A DNA stretch of 64,000 nucleotides from Pinisolibacter aquiterrae (lineage in GTDB: Bacteria; Pseudomonadota; Alphaproteobacteria; Rhizobiales; Ancalomicrobiaceae), in NCBI RefSeq assembly GCF_019160155.1, contig NZ_JAFNIH010000035.1, positions 209,101 to 273,100 of the forward strand. The letters are read 5' to 3'. The translations under genes were made by a program, and so were the position numbers. Positions 42,791-54,035 of the stretch are shown one piece after another. Positions within the stretch are counted from its first letter, which is position 1. Every line of letters starts with the position of its first letter. Below the pieces are notes generated by a model. That model did no database searches, was not told the origin of the DNA, and saw only the letters and a list, made by a program, of their open reading frames with translations.

Positions 42791-42805
42791 TTAACCCTTC
42801 GTTAA
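42791..42805 (+). promoter_or_regulatory. CtrA box upstream of the flgB operon
   Basis: TTAA-CCCTTCG-TTAA matches the CtrA consensus perfectly, 68 bases before the flgB start. A weaker copy, TTTA-N7-TTTA, lies at 42717-42731. The operon includes the export genes and, further down, cckA, which controls CtrA itself. Confidence 0.7.
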
Positions 42806-42872
42806 CCATGAGCTGGGAACAATCTGCCGATCTCGACGGCCGCGATCGGCGTCGTTCGGAGGGGTTCGGCAC

Positions 42873-43298
42873 ATGGGCATCGGCGACGTGACACTGATGG
42901 ACGCCCTGAAGACGCGGATGCGGTGGCATCAGGCGCGCCAGCGGTTGATCGCCGAGAACGTCGCGAATGCCGATTCTCCGGGCTACCGGGCCAAGGATCT
43001 GGCCGAGCCGGCGCTGCCCGCGGCGGCGACGGCGGCGAGCGGGGCCTCGTCGGGGCAGGTTCGCGCGCCGGCGGTGGCGCTCGCGGTCACGTCCTCGGGT
43101 CACATGGCCGGCTCCGGTGGAGCCGGCGGTTTCAAGACGGCCGGCAAGGGCGATTTCGAGGTGCGGCCGAGCGGCAACGCGGTCGATCTCGAGGAGCAGA
43201 TGACCAAGTCGGCCGAGAACCAACTGGACTATCAGACCGCCGCCTCGCTCTACCAACAGTCGCTCGGGCTGTTGCGCGTCGCGCTCGGGCGCAAGTGA
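42873..43298 (+). CDS. flgB: proximal rod protein FlgB
   Basis: 141 residues with the rod signature in RMRWHQARQRLIAENVANADSPGYRAKDL and the C-terminal LDYQTAASLYQQSLGLLRVALGRK. The middle is a Gly/Ser/Ala-rich flexible stretch. FlgB is among the first exported rod subunits. It begins the run flgB-flgC-fliE-fliQ-fliR-flhB, with gaps of 3 to 37 bp. Confidence 0.95.
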   Translation: MGIGDVTLMDALKTRMRWHQARQRLIAENVANADSPGYRAKDLAEPALPAAATAASGASSGQVRAPAVALAVTSSGHMAGSGGAGGFKTAGKGDFEVRPSGNAVDLEEQMTKSAENQLDYQTAASLYQQSLGLLRVALGRK

Positions 43299-43319
43299 GT
43301 TCGGATCGGGAGACGCGTC

Positions 43320-43736
43320 ATGTCGATGGAATTCCTGCAGTCGCTGAAGATCGCCTCGTCCGGCCTCAGGGTGCAGTCGGGGCGCATGCGGGTGATCGCC
43401 GAGAACATCGCCAATGCCGATTCGACCGCGCGCACGGCCGGACAGGATCCCTACCGGCGCAAAGTGCCGACCTTCGTCTCCAAGTTCGACAAGGAGCTGG
43501 GCGCGGCGACGGTGGCGATGGGGCGGGTCCAGCGCGACCAGACCGACTTCAAGATGCGCTACGAGCCGGGTCACCCGGCCGCCGACGCGAACGGCTACGT
43601 CAAATATCCCAATGTCGAGCCGCTGATCGAGACCGTCGACATGCGCGAGGCGCAGCGCTCCTACGAGGCCAATCTCAACATCGTCTCGGCGACCCGCCGG
43701 ATGATCACCAAGACGCTCGAAATCCTCAAGGCCTGA
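43320..43736 (+). CDS. flgC: proximal rod protein FlgC
   Basis: 138 residues. N-terminal motif LQSLKIASSGLRVQSGRMRVIAENIANADS and C-terminal VDMREAQRSYEANLNIVSATRRMITKTLEILKA are typical for FlgC. The central YRRKVPTFVSKFD and GHPAADANGYVKYPNV segments are also conserved. It builds the rod next to FlgB. It starts 21 bp after flgB and is followed by fliE. Confidence 0.96.
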   Translation: MSMEFLQSLKIASSGLRVQSGRMRVIAENIANADSTARTAGQDPYRRKVPTFVSKFDKELGAATVAMGRVQRDQTDFKMRYEPGHPAADANGYVKYPNVEPLIETVDMREAQRSYEANLNIVSATRRMITKTLEILKA

Positions 43737-43773
43737 GGCCTTTTTCCTCCCGTTCCGCCGAAGGAGACGCCCC

Positions 43774-44082
43774 ATGACCCCCGCCGCACTCGCCGCCGGT
43801 GCCTATCGCGCCACGCAGGGTCTTACGAATCGCACCGAACCGAGGCAAGTTGCCGAGGTCGGCGGCACCGATTTCGGCGCCATGCTGAAGGCGGCGGTCG
43901 GCGACGTGTCGCGGCAGGGCGCGGCGATGGACGGCAAGGCGCTCGCCTATGCCGGCGGCAAGGCCGACGTGATCGACGTGGTCACGGCGGTGGCGGAGAC
44001 CCAGGCGACCTTCGAGACCGTGGTGGCGCTGCGCGACAAGGTCATCTCGGCCTATGAGGAAATCATGAAGATGCCGATCTGA
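43774..44082 (+). CDS. fliE: basal-body protein FliE
   Basis: 102 residues. The conserved C-terminal half reads KADVIDVVTAVAETQATFETVVALRDKVISAYEEIMKMPI, the FliE signature linking the MS ring to the rod. The N-terminal part is variable. An AAGGAGACG site precedes the ATG. It must be exported before FlgB and FlgC can assemble. Confidence 0.95.
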   Translation: MTPAALAAGAYRATQGLTNRTEPRQVAEVGGTDFGAMLKAAVGDVSRQGAAMDGKALAYAGGKADVIDVVTAVAETQATFETVVALRDKVISAYEEIMKMPI

Positions 44083-44115
44083 GGGGCGCTCCTCGATCGA
44101 CGGGGAGACGGGGCC

Positions 44116-44382
44116 ATGACCGGAGCGGACATCTTCGACATCGCGCGCGACGGCATCATCACGCTGGTGCTGACGGCGGCGCCGGTGATGCTGGTCGGGC
44201 TGTTGGTCGGCGTGCTGGTCGGCCTCTTTCAGGCGGTCACCCAGATTCAGGAAGCGACGCTCGTCTACGTGCCGAAGATCCTGGCGATCTTCGCGACCAT
44301 GCTGATCACCTTTCCCTTCATGGGGGCGCAGCTCTCCGGCTATTTCGCGCGGTTGATGGATCGCATCGCCAACGGCGGCTGA
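44116..44382 (+). CDS. fliQ: flagellar export gate protein FliQ
   Basis: 88 residues with two transmembrane helices (ITLVLTAAPVMLVGLLVGVLVGLFQ in residues 16-40 and ILAIFATMLITFPFMGAQL near 55-75). The loop QAVTQIQEATLVYVPK is diagnostic. FliQ joins FliP and FliR in the export pore. It lies between fliE and fliR with short gaps, in the usual order. Confidence 0.96.
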   Translation: MTGADIFDIARDGIITLVLTAAPVMLVGLLVGVLVGLFQAVTQIQEATLVYVPKILAIFATMLITFPFMGAQLSGYFARLMDRIANGG

Positions 44383-44392
44383 GGGAGCGGCG

Positions 44393-45157
44393 ATGGTCCT
44401 GCACCTTCTGCCCGAGGTGGCGCTCCTCTTCATGCTCGCCTTCGCCCGTCTCGGGGCGATGGTGATGCTCGCGCCCGGTTTCGGCGAGACCACCGTGCCG
44501 GTCCGGGTGCGGCTCGTCTTCGCCTTCTTCCTGACGCTCGCGCTCTATCCGATCGTCGCCGGGCTCTATCCGGCGGGGCTCTCGAAGTCGCTGCCGGCGG
44601 CGGCGACCATGCTCGCGGGCGAACTGATCATCGGCCTCTTCCTCGGCATGGCGACGCGGCTCCTGCTCGCCGGCGCGCAGGTGGCGGGCGCCACCATCGC
44701 CACCCAGCTCGGCCTCGGCTTCGCCATGACGGTCGACCCGACCCAGGGGCAGCAGGGGGTGATCGTCGGCAACTTCCTGTCGCTGACGGCGGTGACGCTG
44801 ATCTTCGTCATGGATCTGCATCTGGTGGCGATCGGCGCGATGACGTCGAGCTTTCAGATGTTTCCGCCGGGCGGGTGGATCCCGTCGGGGGATTTCGCGC
44901 AGGTGACGGTGCAGATGGTCGCCGAATCGTTCAAGGTCGGCGTGCAGATCTCGGCACCGTTCCTGGCCTTCGGCCTCGTCTTCAACCTGGGGCTCGGCAT
45001 GTTGCAGAAGATGATGCCGCAGTTTCAGATCTATTTCGCCGCCATGCCGGCCTCGATCGGCCTCGGGCTGCTGCTCTTCGGCCTCGTCCTCGCGTCGCTC
45101 CTCGCCTGGTACATGGATCATGTCCGCGACGGGCTGATGCGTCTGGTCGCGGGGTGA
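44393..45157 (+). CDS. fliR: flagellar export gate protein FliR
   Basis: 254 residues, six predicted membrane segments, beginning LHLLPEVALLFMLAFARLGAMVMLAPGFGE. The conserved FAMTVDPTQGQQGVIVGNFLSLTAVTLIF and LGLGMLQKMMPQFQIYFAAMPASIGLGLLLF are in place. It completes the FliP-FliQ-FliR pore and contacts FlhB, whose gene begins 3 bp after its stop. Confidence 0.95.
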   Translation: MVLHLLPEVALLFMLAFARLGAMVMLAPGFGETTVPVRVRLVFAFFLTLALYPIVAGLYPAGLSKSLPAAATMLAGELIIGLFLGMATRLLLAGAQVAGATIATQLGLGFAMTVDPTQGQQGVIVGNFLSLTAVTLIFVMDLHLVAIGAMTSSFQMFPPGGWIPSGDFAQVTVQMVAESFKVGVQISAPFLAFGLVFNLGLGMLQKMMPQFQIYFAAMPASIGLGLLLFGLVLASLLAWYMDHVRDGLMRLVAG

Positions 45158-45160
45158 GCC

Positions 45161-46231
45161 ATGGCGGGCGAGGAAGACGACGACTCCAAAACCGAAGAAC
45201 CGACACAGAAGAAGATCGACGAGGCGATCCAGAAGGGCGACGTCGCCAAGAGCCAGGAACTCTCGACCTTCTTCGTGCTGGCGTCGGCGATGGTGTTCGT
45301 CGCCTGGCTGTCGCCGGGGGTGGCGGGGGATCTCGCCAAGTCGCTCGCCGCCTTCATCGATCATGCCGACACGATGGCGACGGATCCGGCCGGCGTCGAG
45401 CGGATCGTGCTGCATCTGCTCGGGCTGATCGGCGGCGTCCTGGCGCTGCCGGCGCTGCTCTTCCTCGTCGCCGGGATCGGCGGCAACGCCATGCAGCACC
45501 GGCTCCTCTTCACCTTCGAGCCGCTGGTCCCCAAACTCTCCAAGATCTCGCCGATCTCCGGCTTCAAACGGCTGTTCTCGGTCGAGGGGTTGGTCTCCGG
45601 CCTCAAGGGGGTGATCAAGATCACCATCGTCGCGGCGGCGATGACCTTCGCCCTGCAACCGGAATTCGCCCATCTCCAGGGCATCGTCGCGATCGAGCCG
45701 GTCGGGGTGCTCGAGGTCACCCGCCGCGCGGCGCTCAGGCTGATGGGGGCGGTGGTGGTGGTCATGGCCTTCGTCGCCGGGCTCGACTACCTGTTCCAGC
45801 GTCATCGCTGGGTCAAACGCCTGCGCATGACCCGCGAGGAGTTGAAGGAAGAGTTCAAGCAGACCGAGGGCAGCCCCGAGATCAAGGGCAAGATCCGTCA
45901 GATCCGCATGGCGCGGGCGCGCAGGCGGATGATGGCGGCGGTGCCGACGGCGACCGTGGTGGTGACCAACCCGACCCATTACGCGGTGGCGCTCAAATAC
46001 GAGAGCGGCATGAAGGCGCCGATGCTGGTGGCCAAGGGCATGGACGACGTCGCCCTCAAGATCCGCGAACTGGCGACCGCCAACGAGGTGCCGATCGTCG
46101 AGAACCCGCCGCTGGCGCGCGCGCTGCACGCCGGTGTCGATCTCGACAAGGAGATCCCGGAGGAACACTACCGGGCGGTCGCGGAAGTGATCGGGTTCGT
46201 GATGCGGCTCAGGGAGAAACGGCGCCGGTGA
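45161..46231 (+). CDS. flhB: export switch protein FlhB
   Basis: 356 residues. The N-terminal part (DSKTEEPTQKKIDEAIQKGDVAKSQELSTFF within residues 6-36) precedes four membrane helices, then the cytoplasmic domain. The self-cleavage site NPTH is at residues 270-273, within VVVTNPTHYAVALKYESGM. Cleavage switches export from rod and hook to filament substrates. The C-terminal tail is short and basic (RLREKRRR). It ends the export operon; cckA starts 110 bp later with no visible terminator between. Confidence 0.96.
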   Translation: MAGEEDDDSKTEEPTQKKIDEAIQKGDVAKSQELSTFFVLASAMVFVAWLSPGVAGDLAKSLAAFIDHADTMATDPAGVERIVLHLLGLIGGVLALPALLFLVAGIGGNAMQHRLLFTFEPLVPKLSKISPISGFKRLFSVEGLVSGLKGVIKITIVAAAMTFALQPEFAHLQGIVAIEPVGVLEVTRRAALRLMGAVVVVMAFVAGLDYLFQRHRWVKRLRMTREELKEEFKQTEGSPEIKGKIRQIRMARARRRMMAAVPTATVVVTNPTHYAVALKYESGMKAPMLVAKGMDDVALKIRELATANEVPIVENPPLARALHAGVDLDKEIPEEHYRAVAEVIGFVMRLREKRRR

Positions 46232-46341
46232 TTTCGGCGCCGGCCTCTTGTGGGGCCGCGTGGTTCGGGCAACGCTGGCGCCGCGCGCGCGCTCGGGGAT
46301 TCGGTGCCCCTGGCGTGCCCGCGGGCACGGGATCGGACGAG

Positions 46342-48899
<2,558 letters not shown>

Positions 48900-48903
<4 letters not shown>

Positions 48904-50444
48904 ACGGGCCGGTCGAGGGTCCTCGCGCGCGCCTCGATCTCGGCCCGGCCGCGCGGGCCGTCGTGGTGATCGCTGTCGCGCTGGTGCTGACGGCGGCGAT
49001 CCGTCTCGTCTTCGCGCGTGCCGTCGGCGAGGACGAGGCCTTCTTCGTCATCGTCGGGCGCAATTGGCTCGCCGGTCTCCTGCCCTATGCCCATGGTTAC
49101 GACGTCAAGCCGCCGGGTCTCTTCCTGCTGGTGGCGGCGGCGCAGCTCCTGTTCGGGCCGACGATCGCCTCGATCAAGGCGCTGGAGATCGTCGCGGTGG
49201 CGGCGGGGGCGGCGGCGCTCCACGGGCTCGCGGCGCGCCACGTGTCGCGGCCGGTGGCGTGGTGGGCGCTCGCGGTCTATCCGGTGGTGACGCTCTTCGC
49301 CTCCGGCGACATCCTGCCGACCATCCTGATCCAGGCGCCCTTCGTGGTGCTCGCCTTCTGGGCGGTGCTCGAGGCGCGCGGCGGGGCGGGGATCGGGCGG
49401 CTGGTCCTCGCGGGGCTGGCGATCGGCGCGGCGGGGATGATCAAGCAGACGGCGCTGTTCGAGGCGATCGCGCTGGTGGTGCTGGCGGGCGTCGGGCGGC
49501 GCGACGGGGTCCCGCTCGTCCGCGCGCTCATCGGCGCGACGACGGCGATCGGGGCCGGGGCGCTGGTGGTGCCGGCGCTGTTCGCGCTCTATTTCGCCCA
49601 TCACGGTCTCCTCGGCGTCGCCTTCGACGGCGCGGTGATCGGCGCCGTCGGGCGGCTGAAGGGCGACGTGATGGTCGCCCCCGGGTCGACCGACGTGGTG
49701 CGGCTGACGATGCTCGACGCGGTGACGCGGCTGCCGGCGCTCCTGAAGCCCTTCGTCGGGCTGGCGAGCCTCGCGCTCCTCGCCTGGATGCGGCGGGGGG
49801 CGATCGCCGCGCGGATCCCGGGTCTCTGGTTTTCGACGACGGTGATCTGGTTCGTCGCGGCGATCGCCGGGGTTCTCGCCGTCAAGGCGATGTACGACAA
49901 CTACATGCATGCGGCGATCGCGCCGATGGTGTTGGCGGCGGGCGTCCTCGTCTGCCACGGCCTCGAGGCGGCGACGCACGCCGGGCGACGCGCCGGGGCG
50001 GCGATCGCCACCGCCTTCGCCTTCGTCCCGCCCTTGGTGCTGCCGATGCCGCTCGCCTCCGACGCCGCCGACATGGAGGCCGTTCGTGCGGCGGCGGCGA
50101 TCGTGCGTCGGGCCGGGCCGGTTCCCGGCGATCTCGTGCTGGTGCCGTTGCGGGGGCTGCCGCTCACCGTCGAGGTCGGGCTGTTCCCGCCGTGGCGCTA
50201 CGTCGACCCGCTGCACATGATGTGCGACTTCCCGGCGCCCGACGAGGATCCGCTGGCGCGGGTGCTCGCGACCACGCCGCGCTTCGTGGTGACGGCCTCG
50301 CCCGAGCGCGCGATGGTGTGCGAGCGCGCCGATCGGCACGCCGAACTCGCCGCCGCGCTCGCCGAGCGCTATCGGCCGCTCGGCGTCGGTCGCGGGCGCT
50401 GGGACGCCTACGCCGTCTACGAGCGGGTCGCGCCGGCCCTCTGA
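48900..50444 (+). CDS. GT39/ArnT-like membrane glycosyltransferase
   Basis: 514 residues from a GTG at 48900 that overlaps the cckA stop (GTGA), so its translation is coupled to cckA. About ten membrane helices fill residues 20-390. The first periplasmic loop has acidic GEDEAFFVIVGRN and is followed by YAHGYDVKPPGLFLLVAAAQLLF, the pattern of polyprenyl-phosphate-dependent glycosyltransferases (GT39/PMG, ArnT). The soluble C-terminus has no known domain. It probably transfers a sugar from a lipid carrier on the periplasmic side; target unknown. Confidence 0.8.
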
Positions 50445-50582
50445 GGGAGAGGCCGCGGGGCGCGACGGATGGTCTCGTCGGCGGAGGGGGGGCGTCGGTC
50501 ACGCGATGCGGCCGGCCGAAAGGCGAGCCGCCGCTGCCCCGACCGGCGGCCCGGGCTCCTCTCTCCGCGGCCGTCGGCCGGG

Positions 50583-51656
50583 TCAGGCCTTGCCGGCGCT
50601 TCGCTTGGTCGTCGATCGCGCCGCGCGCTTCTTCGGGGCCGGGCGCTCGGCCGGCTCGCTGGGGACGGGCGGAGCCGGATGATCTTCCGCTGGGGGCGGG
50701 GGCGCGACGGGAGCGACCTGCGTCTCGGGCGAGACGGGGGCTTCCTGCGCGGGCTCGGCCGGCGCTTCATCTTCGCCGACGTCGTCGATGATCATGTCGA
50801 CGAGCGGGTAGAAGCCCCGTTGGATGCAGCATTTCGCCAAGTGGTCGGTGAGCGCCGGGGAAGCCGCCGCCGCGAATTGCGGCGAGTGGATGCAGTCGGC
50901 CAGGTCGTCGGCCTGCGCGTCGCCGAGGTCTTCGAGGATCGTCTCCGAACCGGCGAGATGCGCCCGACGCAGCACTTGCAGGAAATCGGACCAGTCGCCG
51001 GTGACGGCGCCGAGACAGAGGGCGAGCGTGGCGGCGGCGGCCGTCGGCTCTCCTTCGGTGAAGGTAGTCCGAAGCTCCCGCATCAGGGGATGGGCGACGA
51101 AACTCATCGGCCGCAGTCCGAGCCGCTTGAGCCGTTGAATGCTCGCCTCGCAGGGCTGACGGAGATATTCGACACGATCGGCGTAACGGCCACCCGTGCG
51201 TGCCTCGACATGTTGCGCGGCGCTCTCGTATTCACCGAGGCGGTAGAGGATCTTGGCCAAGCGCAGGTCGCGCTCCGCCGCGAAGGCGGGATCCGTGAGT
51301 TCGGACCAGACATCGAGAGCCCGGAGAAAGAACGACTTCTCCATCAGTCTGCGTCCGAGGAGGCGCTGGTCGCCCTCGACCTCTTCGATCCCGGTCGATT
51401 GCAGTTCGCTCAACGCCGCCGCGTCGGCCGCGATCTGCGCGACGAACTTGTACTGCATCAGCGCGGGGCTCAATCCGTCCGCCATCGCCTTCGCCGTCGC
51501 GCCGTCTCCGACGCGCACCGCCGTCTGCAGCACGAAGAAGCGCAGCAGCGGATCGGCGCCGACGTCGCTCATCTCCGACCACAATTCGTTGGCCTTCAAC
51601 CACTCCTGCGTCGTGCATCGATACAAGGCTTCAATGACTTTGGATCTGTCGATCAT
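50583..51656 (-). CDS. helical-repeat protein related to the N-terminus of the 1079-aa glycosyltransferase
   Basis: 357 residues. The first 270 are TPR-like helical pairs (VLQTAVRVGDGATAKAMADGL, LRLAKILYRLGEYESAAQHVE); the C-terminal 80 are Pro/Ala/Glu-rich and end in a basic tail (KKRAARSTTKRSAGKA). The pattern of Trp, Gly-Asp and Leu-Gly-Arg residues matches residues 20-200 of the glycosyltransferase at 54036, suggesting a shared domain. No catalytic motif is seen. It is convergent with the GT39-like gene. Function unknown; protein-protein contact within the glycan machinery is an inference. Confidence 0.7.
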   Translation of the reverse strand: MIDRSKVIEALYRCTTQEWLKANELWSEMSDVGADPLLRFFVLQTAVRVGDGATAKAMADGLSPALMQYKFVAQIAADAAALSELQSTGIEEVEGDQRLLGRRLMEKSFFLRALDVWSELTDPAFAAERDLRLAKILYRLGEYESAAQHVEARTGGRYADRVEYLRQPCEASIQRLKRLGLRPMSFVAHPLMRELRTTFTEGEPTAAAATLALCLGAVTGDWSDFLQVLRRAHLAGSETILEDLGDAQADDLADCIHSPQFAAAASPALTDHLAKCCIQRGFYPLVDMIIDDVGEDEAPAEPAQEAPVSPETQVAPVAPPPPAEDHPAPPVPSEPAERPAPKKRAARSTTKRSAGKA

Positions 51657-52225
51657 GAGAATTCACCTTCGGCTCGACGTCGATCAATGGGCGTGTGACG
51701 TCTCGTAAATTGCATAAATTTCATCTCGCCGCGCCGGTCCGGCGATGGGCGATCCTGGCCGCATTGCTCCGGGGGGCTTGAGGGCGTCCGCCTGCCGCCG
51801 CCGAACGGCGTCTCGCGCGGGGATGGGATCCGTCGGGAAGGGGCCTTCGGCGATCTCCTCGGGGGGGAAGGGGGGCGGTTCGGAGGCGCCACGGCGCGGA
51901 TGCCGAGGCGCCGGCGACGGGGTCGCGCCGCCGATGGGCGACCCACGCGGTGGTACGTCCGAACCTCGGACGAAACGCTCTGCCACGTCATCGGTCTCGC
52001 GTTCACGAACCATGGCTTCCAGCGTCCCCCCGAGCAGGTCCGTCATCGACGACGATCATGTGCGATCCCCGGCTTCGTCGCCCAGGAGACAGCGCTATCA
52101 CGGCCCCCGTCGGGTCGTCGAGCCCTTCGTGGGGCGGGAGGCGGGCAGGTCCTGAAGCGGGTAGGCGTCGTTTCCGAGACCGGCAGTCGTGGCTCTCGCG
52201 GCCGGACCCGCCCGATCGTCCTCGG
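51657..52225. other. 569-bp stretch without a confident gene
   Basis: Apart from the doubtful small frame at 51684-52046, nothing in this region shows coding character, a tRNA, a repeat or a terminator hairpin of note. It lies between two leftward genes. The bases 51700-51730 are AT-rich and may hold the promoter of the helical-repeat gene. Confidence 0.5.
51684..52046 (-). CDS. uncertain small Pro-rich protein, 120 aa
   Basis: An open frame of 120 residues beginning MTDLLGGTLEAMVRERETDD and ending IYAIYETSHAH, with a Pro/Arg-rich centre. No clear ribosome-binding site lies before the ATG and no family is recognised. Codon third positions are only moderately GC-biased, and other frames here are also open, as is normal for such base composition. 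It could be real, in which case the start 27 bp behind the next gene would make it co-transcribed with 50583-51656. Confidence 0.3.
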   Translation of the reverse strand: MTDLLGGTLEAMVRERETDDVAERFVRGSDVPPRGSPIGGATPSPAPRHPRRGASEPPPFPPEEIAEGPFPTDPIPARDAVRRRQADALKPPGAMRPGSPIAGPARRDEIYAIYETSHAH

Positions 52226-53599
52226 TCACGTCCGGAATTCGAGCGCGGTGATCCGATCCTCGGTTCTCTGGATCGCGCGCAGCCGTGCCGAGGCCCGGGG
52301 GCGGCCGTCGCCGCGAGCGTCGGAAATCGCCTCGAGCGCGCGTCGTCCCGCCGCGTCGAGCCGGTCGCGATTGGTGAACCGGGTCGAAATCGCGGCCACG
52401 GCGACCGGGCGCCCGAAGGCCGCGTCGATCGCGGCGCTGCCGCCGATGAAGCGCCATTGCGGGCTGATCTCCGCGAGGCTCGCCGCGAGCCTCACCACGG
52501 CACCGGCGGTCATGCGCTCCACGTCGACGACGAGACGGCCGCCGTCGCCGTTGAGGCCCAGGCTCGTTTCCCATTCGGCGAGAGAGGTGGGCGGCGGCAC
52601 GGGCGTGCCTCCGGAGACCCTCGGCACGGCCAGCAACCGCTCGCGAAAGCGGAGGGAGGGAAGCGTGCGCGGGTCGTCGAAACAGACGAGCGCGGCGCCG
52701 ATGCGTCCCGGCCCGTGAGGAAGCAGGTCGATCAGCGCGTCGTCCGCGAAATGCGCGATCGATGCGGCCGCCTCGCCCAGGGTGCGGGCGGTGCGACCGA
52801 AGTTCAGGCGGTCCGGATCGATCCCGGTGGCGGTGATCGCGGGCAGAGCCGTCGCCCAATCGATGGAGACACGGCGGTTCGTCTCGGCCGGTGGCGTGGC
52901 GCCGGTCTCGGATGCCTCCTCGCCTTCGGGCACGATGCCGTATCTGCGGCGCAGGTCGTCCTTGACCGAGCGCTGGATGCCGGCGAAGCGGGTCGTCACG
53001 CTTCCGAGGTGGAGCCGGCGCAGGACCGTGAAGGTCTCGGAGTGCACGAATTTCGCGCCGGCGGCGAGAAGTCGTGCGTTGAGGTCCATGTCGCACCCCA
53101 TCGACAACCGGGAATCGTATCGATGCCGCAGGATCTGGCGACTGGAATAGGCGGCCGCGCCCTGTCCGATCACCGTGCTCTCGCGCAGGAGCGCGGTGAG
53201 CGTCGGGGCGGGGTGCGCCGTCACGAACTCGAGCTGCCCGGCCTCCACGGAAAAGTTGATCCAGCCGGACGTGGCGACGTCGGCGCCCGCCTTCAGCACC
53301 CGGGCGTGGTTCGCCAGACGATCGGGAAGCATGAGGTCGTCGTCGCCCATGGGAACGACGGCATCGGCCGTCACCTGATCGAGGCCGAGATTGTTGGCGA
53401 CCGCGATGCCGGATCGCCCTGACCGGACGACGATCGTCTCGGGAATGATCGCGCCGCAGATCGCCGCGGTGTCGGGATCGTCGCCGTCGTCGACGACGAC
53501 GACTTGCGCCGCCGGATAGGTCTGCGCGCGGACGCTCTCCAGACACGACCGAAGGAATTGCGGTCGATCCTGCGTCGCAATCACAACTGCCAGTCGCAT
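52226..53599 (-). CDS. GT2 glycosyltransferase with an unassigned C-terminal domain
   Basis: 457 residues from the ATG at 53599, behind AGGCAGGGA; the frame is open upstream but similarity starts at MRLAVVIATQDRPQFLRSCL. The N-terminal GT-A domain has VVVVDDGDDPDTAAI, the metal-binding PMGDDDLMLPDRL near residue 94, and MGCDMDLNARLL near residue 165. Residues 240-457 form a separate domain that I do not recognise (VSIDWATALPAITATGIDP onwards), possibly a second degenerate nucleotide-binding fold. It is divergent from the 1079-residue glycosyltransferase and shares a 436-bp promoter region with it. Confidence 0.8.
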   Translation of the reverse strand: MRLAVVIATQDRPQFLRSCLESVRAQTYPAAQVVVVDDGDDPDTAAICGAIIPETIVVRSGRSGIAVANNLGLDQVTADAVVPMGDDDLMLPDRLANHARVLKAGADVATSGWINFSVEAGQLEFVTAHPAPTLTALLRESTVIGQGAAAYSSRQILRHRYDSRLSMGCDMDLNARLLAAGAKFVHSETFTVLRRLHLGSVTTRFAGIQRSVKDDLRRRYGIVPEGEEASETGATPPAETNRRVSIDWATALPAITATGIDPDRLNFGRTARTLGEAAASIAHFADDALIDLLPHGPGRIGAALVCFDDPRTLPSLRFRERLLAVPRVSGGTPVPPPTSLAEWETSLGLNGDGGRLVVDVERMTAGAVVRLAASLAEISPQWRFIGGSAAIDAAFGRPVAVAAISTRFTNRDRLDAAGRRALEAISDARGDGRPRASARLRAIQRTEDRITALEFRT

Positions 53600-54035
53600 T
53601 CCCTGCCTCTCTCGCCGGTCCGCGCAGCCCATCCGCTCCGAACTGTCTCCGGAAGGAGGCCGTCGTCGCGCCATCGCAGCAACTCCCGCCGTGCGACTTT
53701 TAGCCCAGTGAGCCACGTCTGGCCATCTGGACGCCAGTTGAAGAGCCGCGTAATAAGCTAGGGCGGCTCGGTAGTGGTACATTGTCGATCTTGCCATCTC
53801 TCGGCGTGGCCCTTTCCATCGTTCAGGGGACCACGAGCATTCGATGCGGATCATGTGACCGAGTGGTGGGGCGGCGCGAAATCAAAGGTTGTATACGGAA
53901 CGCGCCGTGTCTCGCAGTCTCGACGCAGAGTAGGTGCGCGCATGCCATGACCATGAGGTCTCGTCGTCCCTGGACGGAGCGAACGCCTTCTCAGACGTAC
54001 TGGAACCAGTCGATAGGTCGCGGGAAGTTGGCACG
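53600..54035. other. 436-bp divergent intergenic region
   Basis: The gap between the divergent GT2 and GT4 genes is lower in GC than its surroundings, especially 53740-53900 (GTAATAAGCT, GGTTGTATACGG), which fits two outward promoters. Short open frames here lack codon bias and ribosome-binding sites. No CtrA box, sigma-54 element or long dyad was found. Confidence 0.5.

Noticed and set aside
41154..42794. A 546-codon plus-strand frame antisense to fliO
   Set aside because: Gly/Arg-rich translation mirroring the Pro/Ala-rich fliO tail; no ribosome-binding site or domain.
50451..50572. GGCCGCGG and its complement about 106 bases apart in the gap after the GT39-like gene
   Set aside because: The sequence is itself a near-palindrome common in GC-rich DNA and the loop is too long for a terminator.
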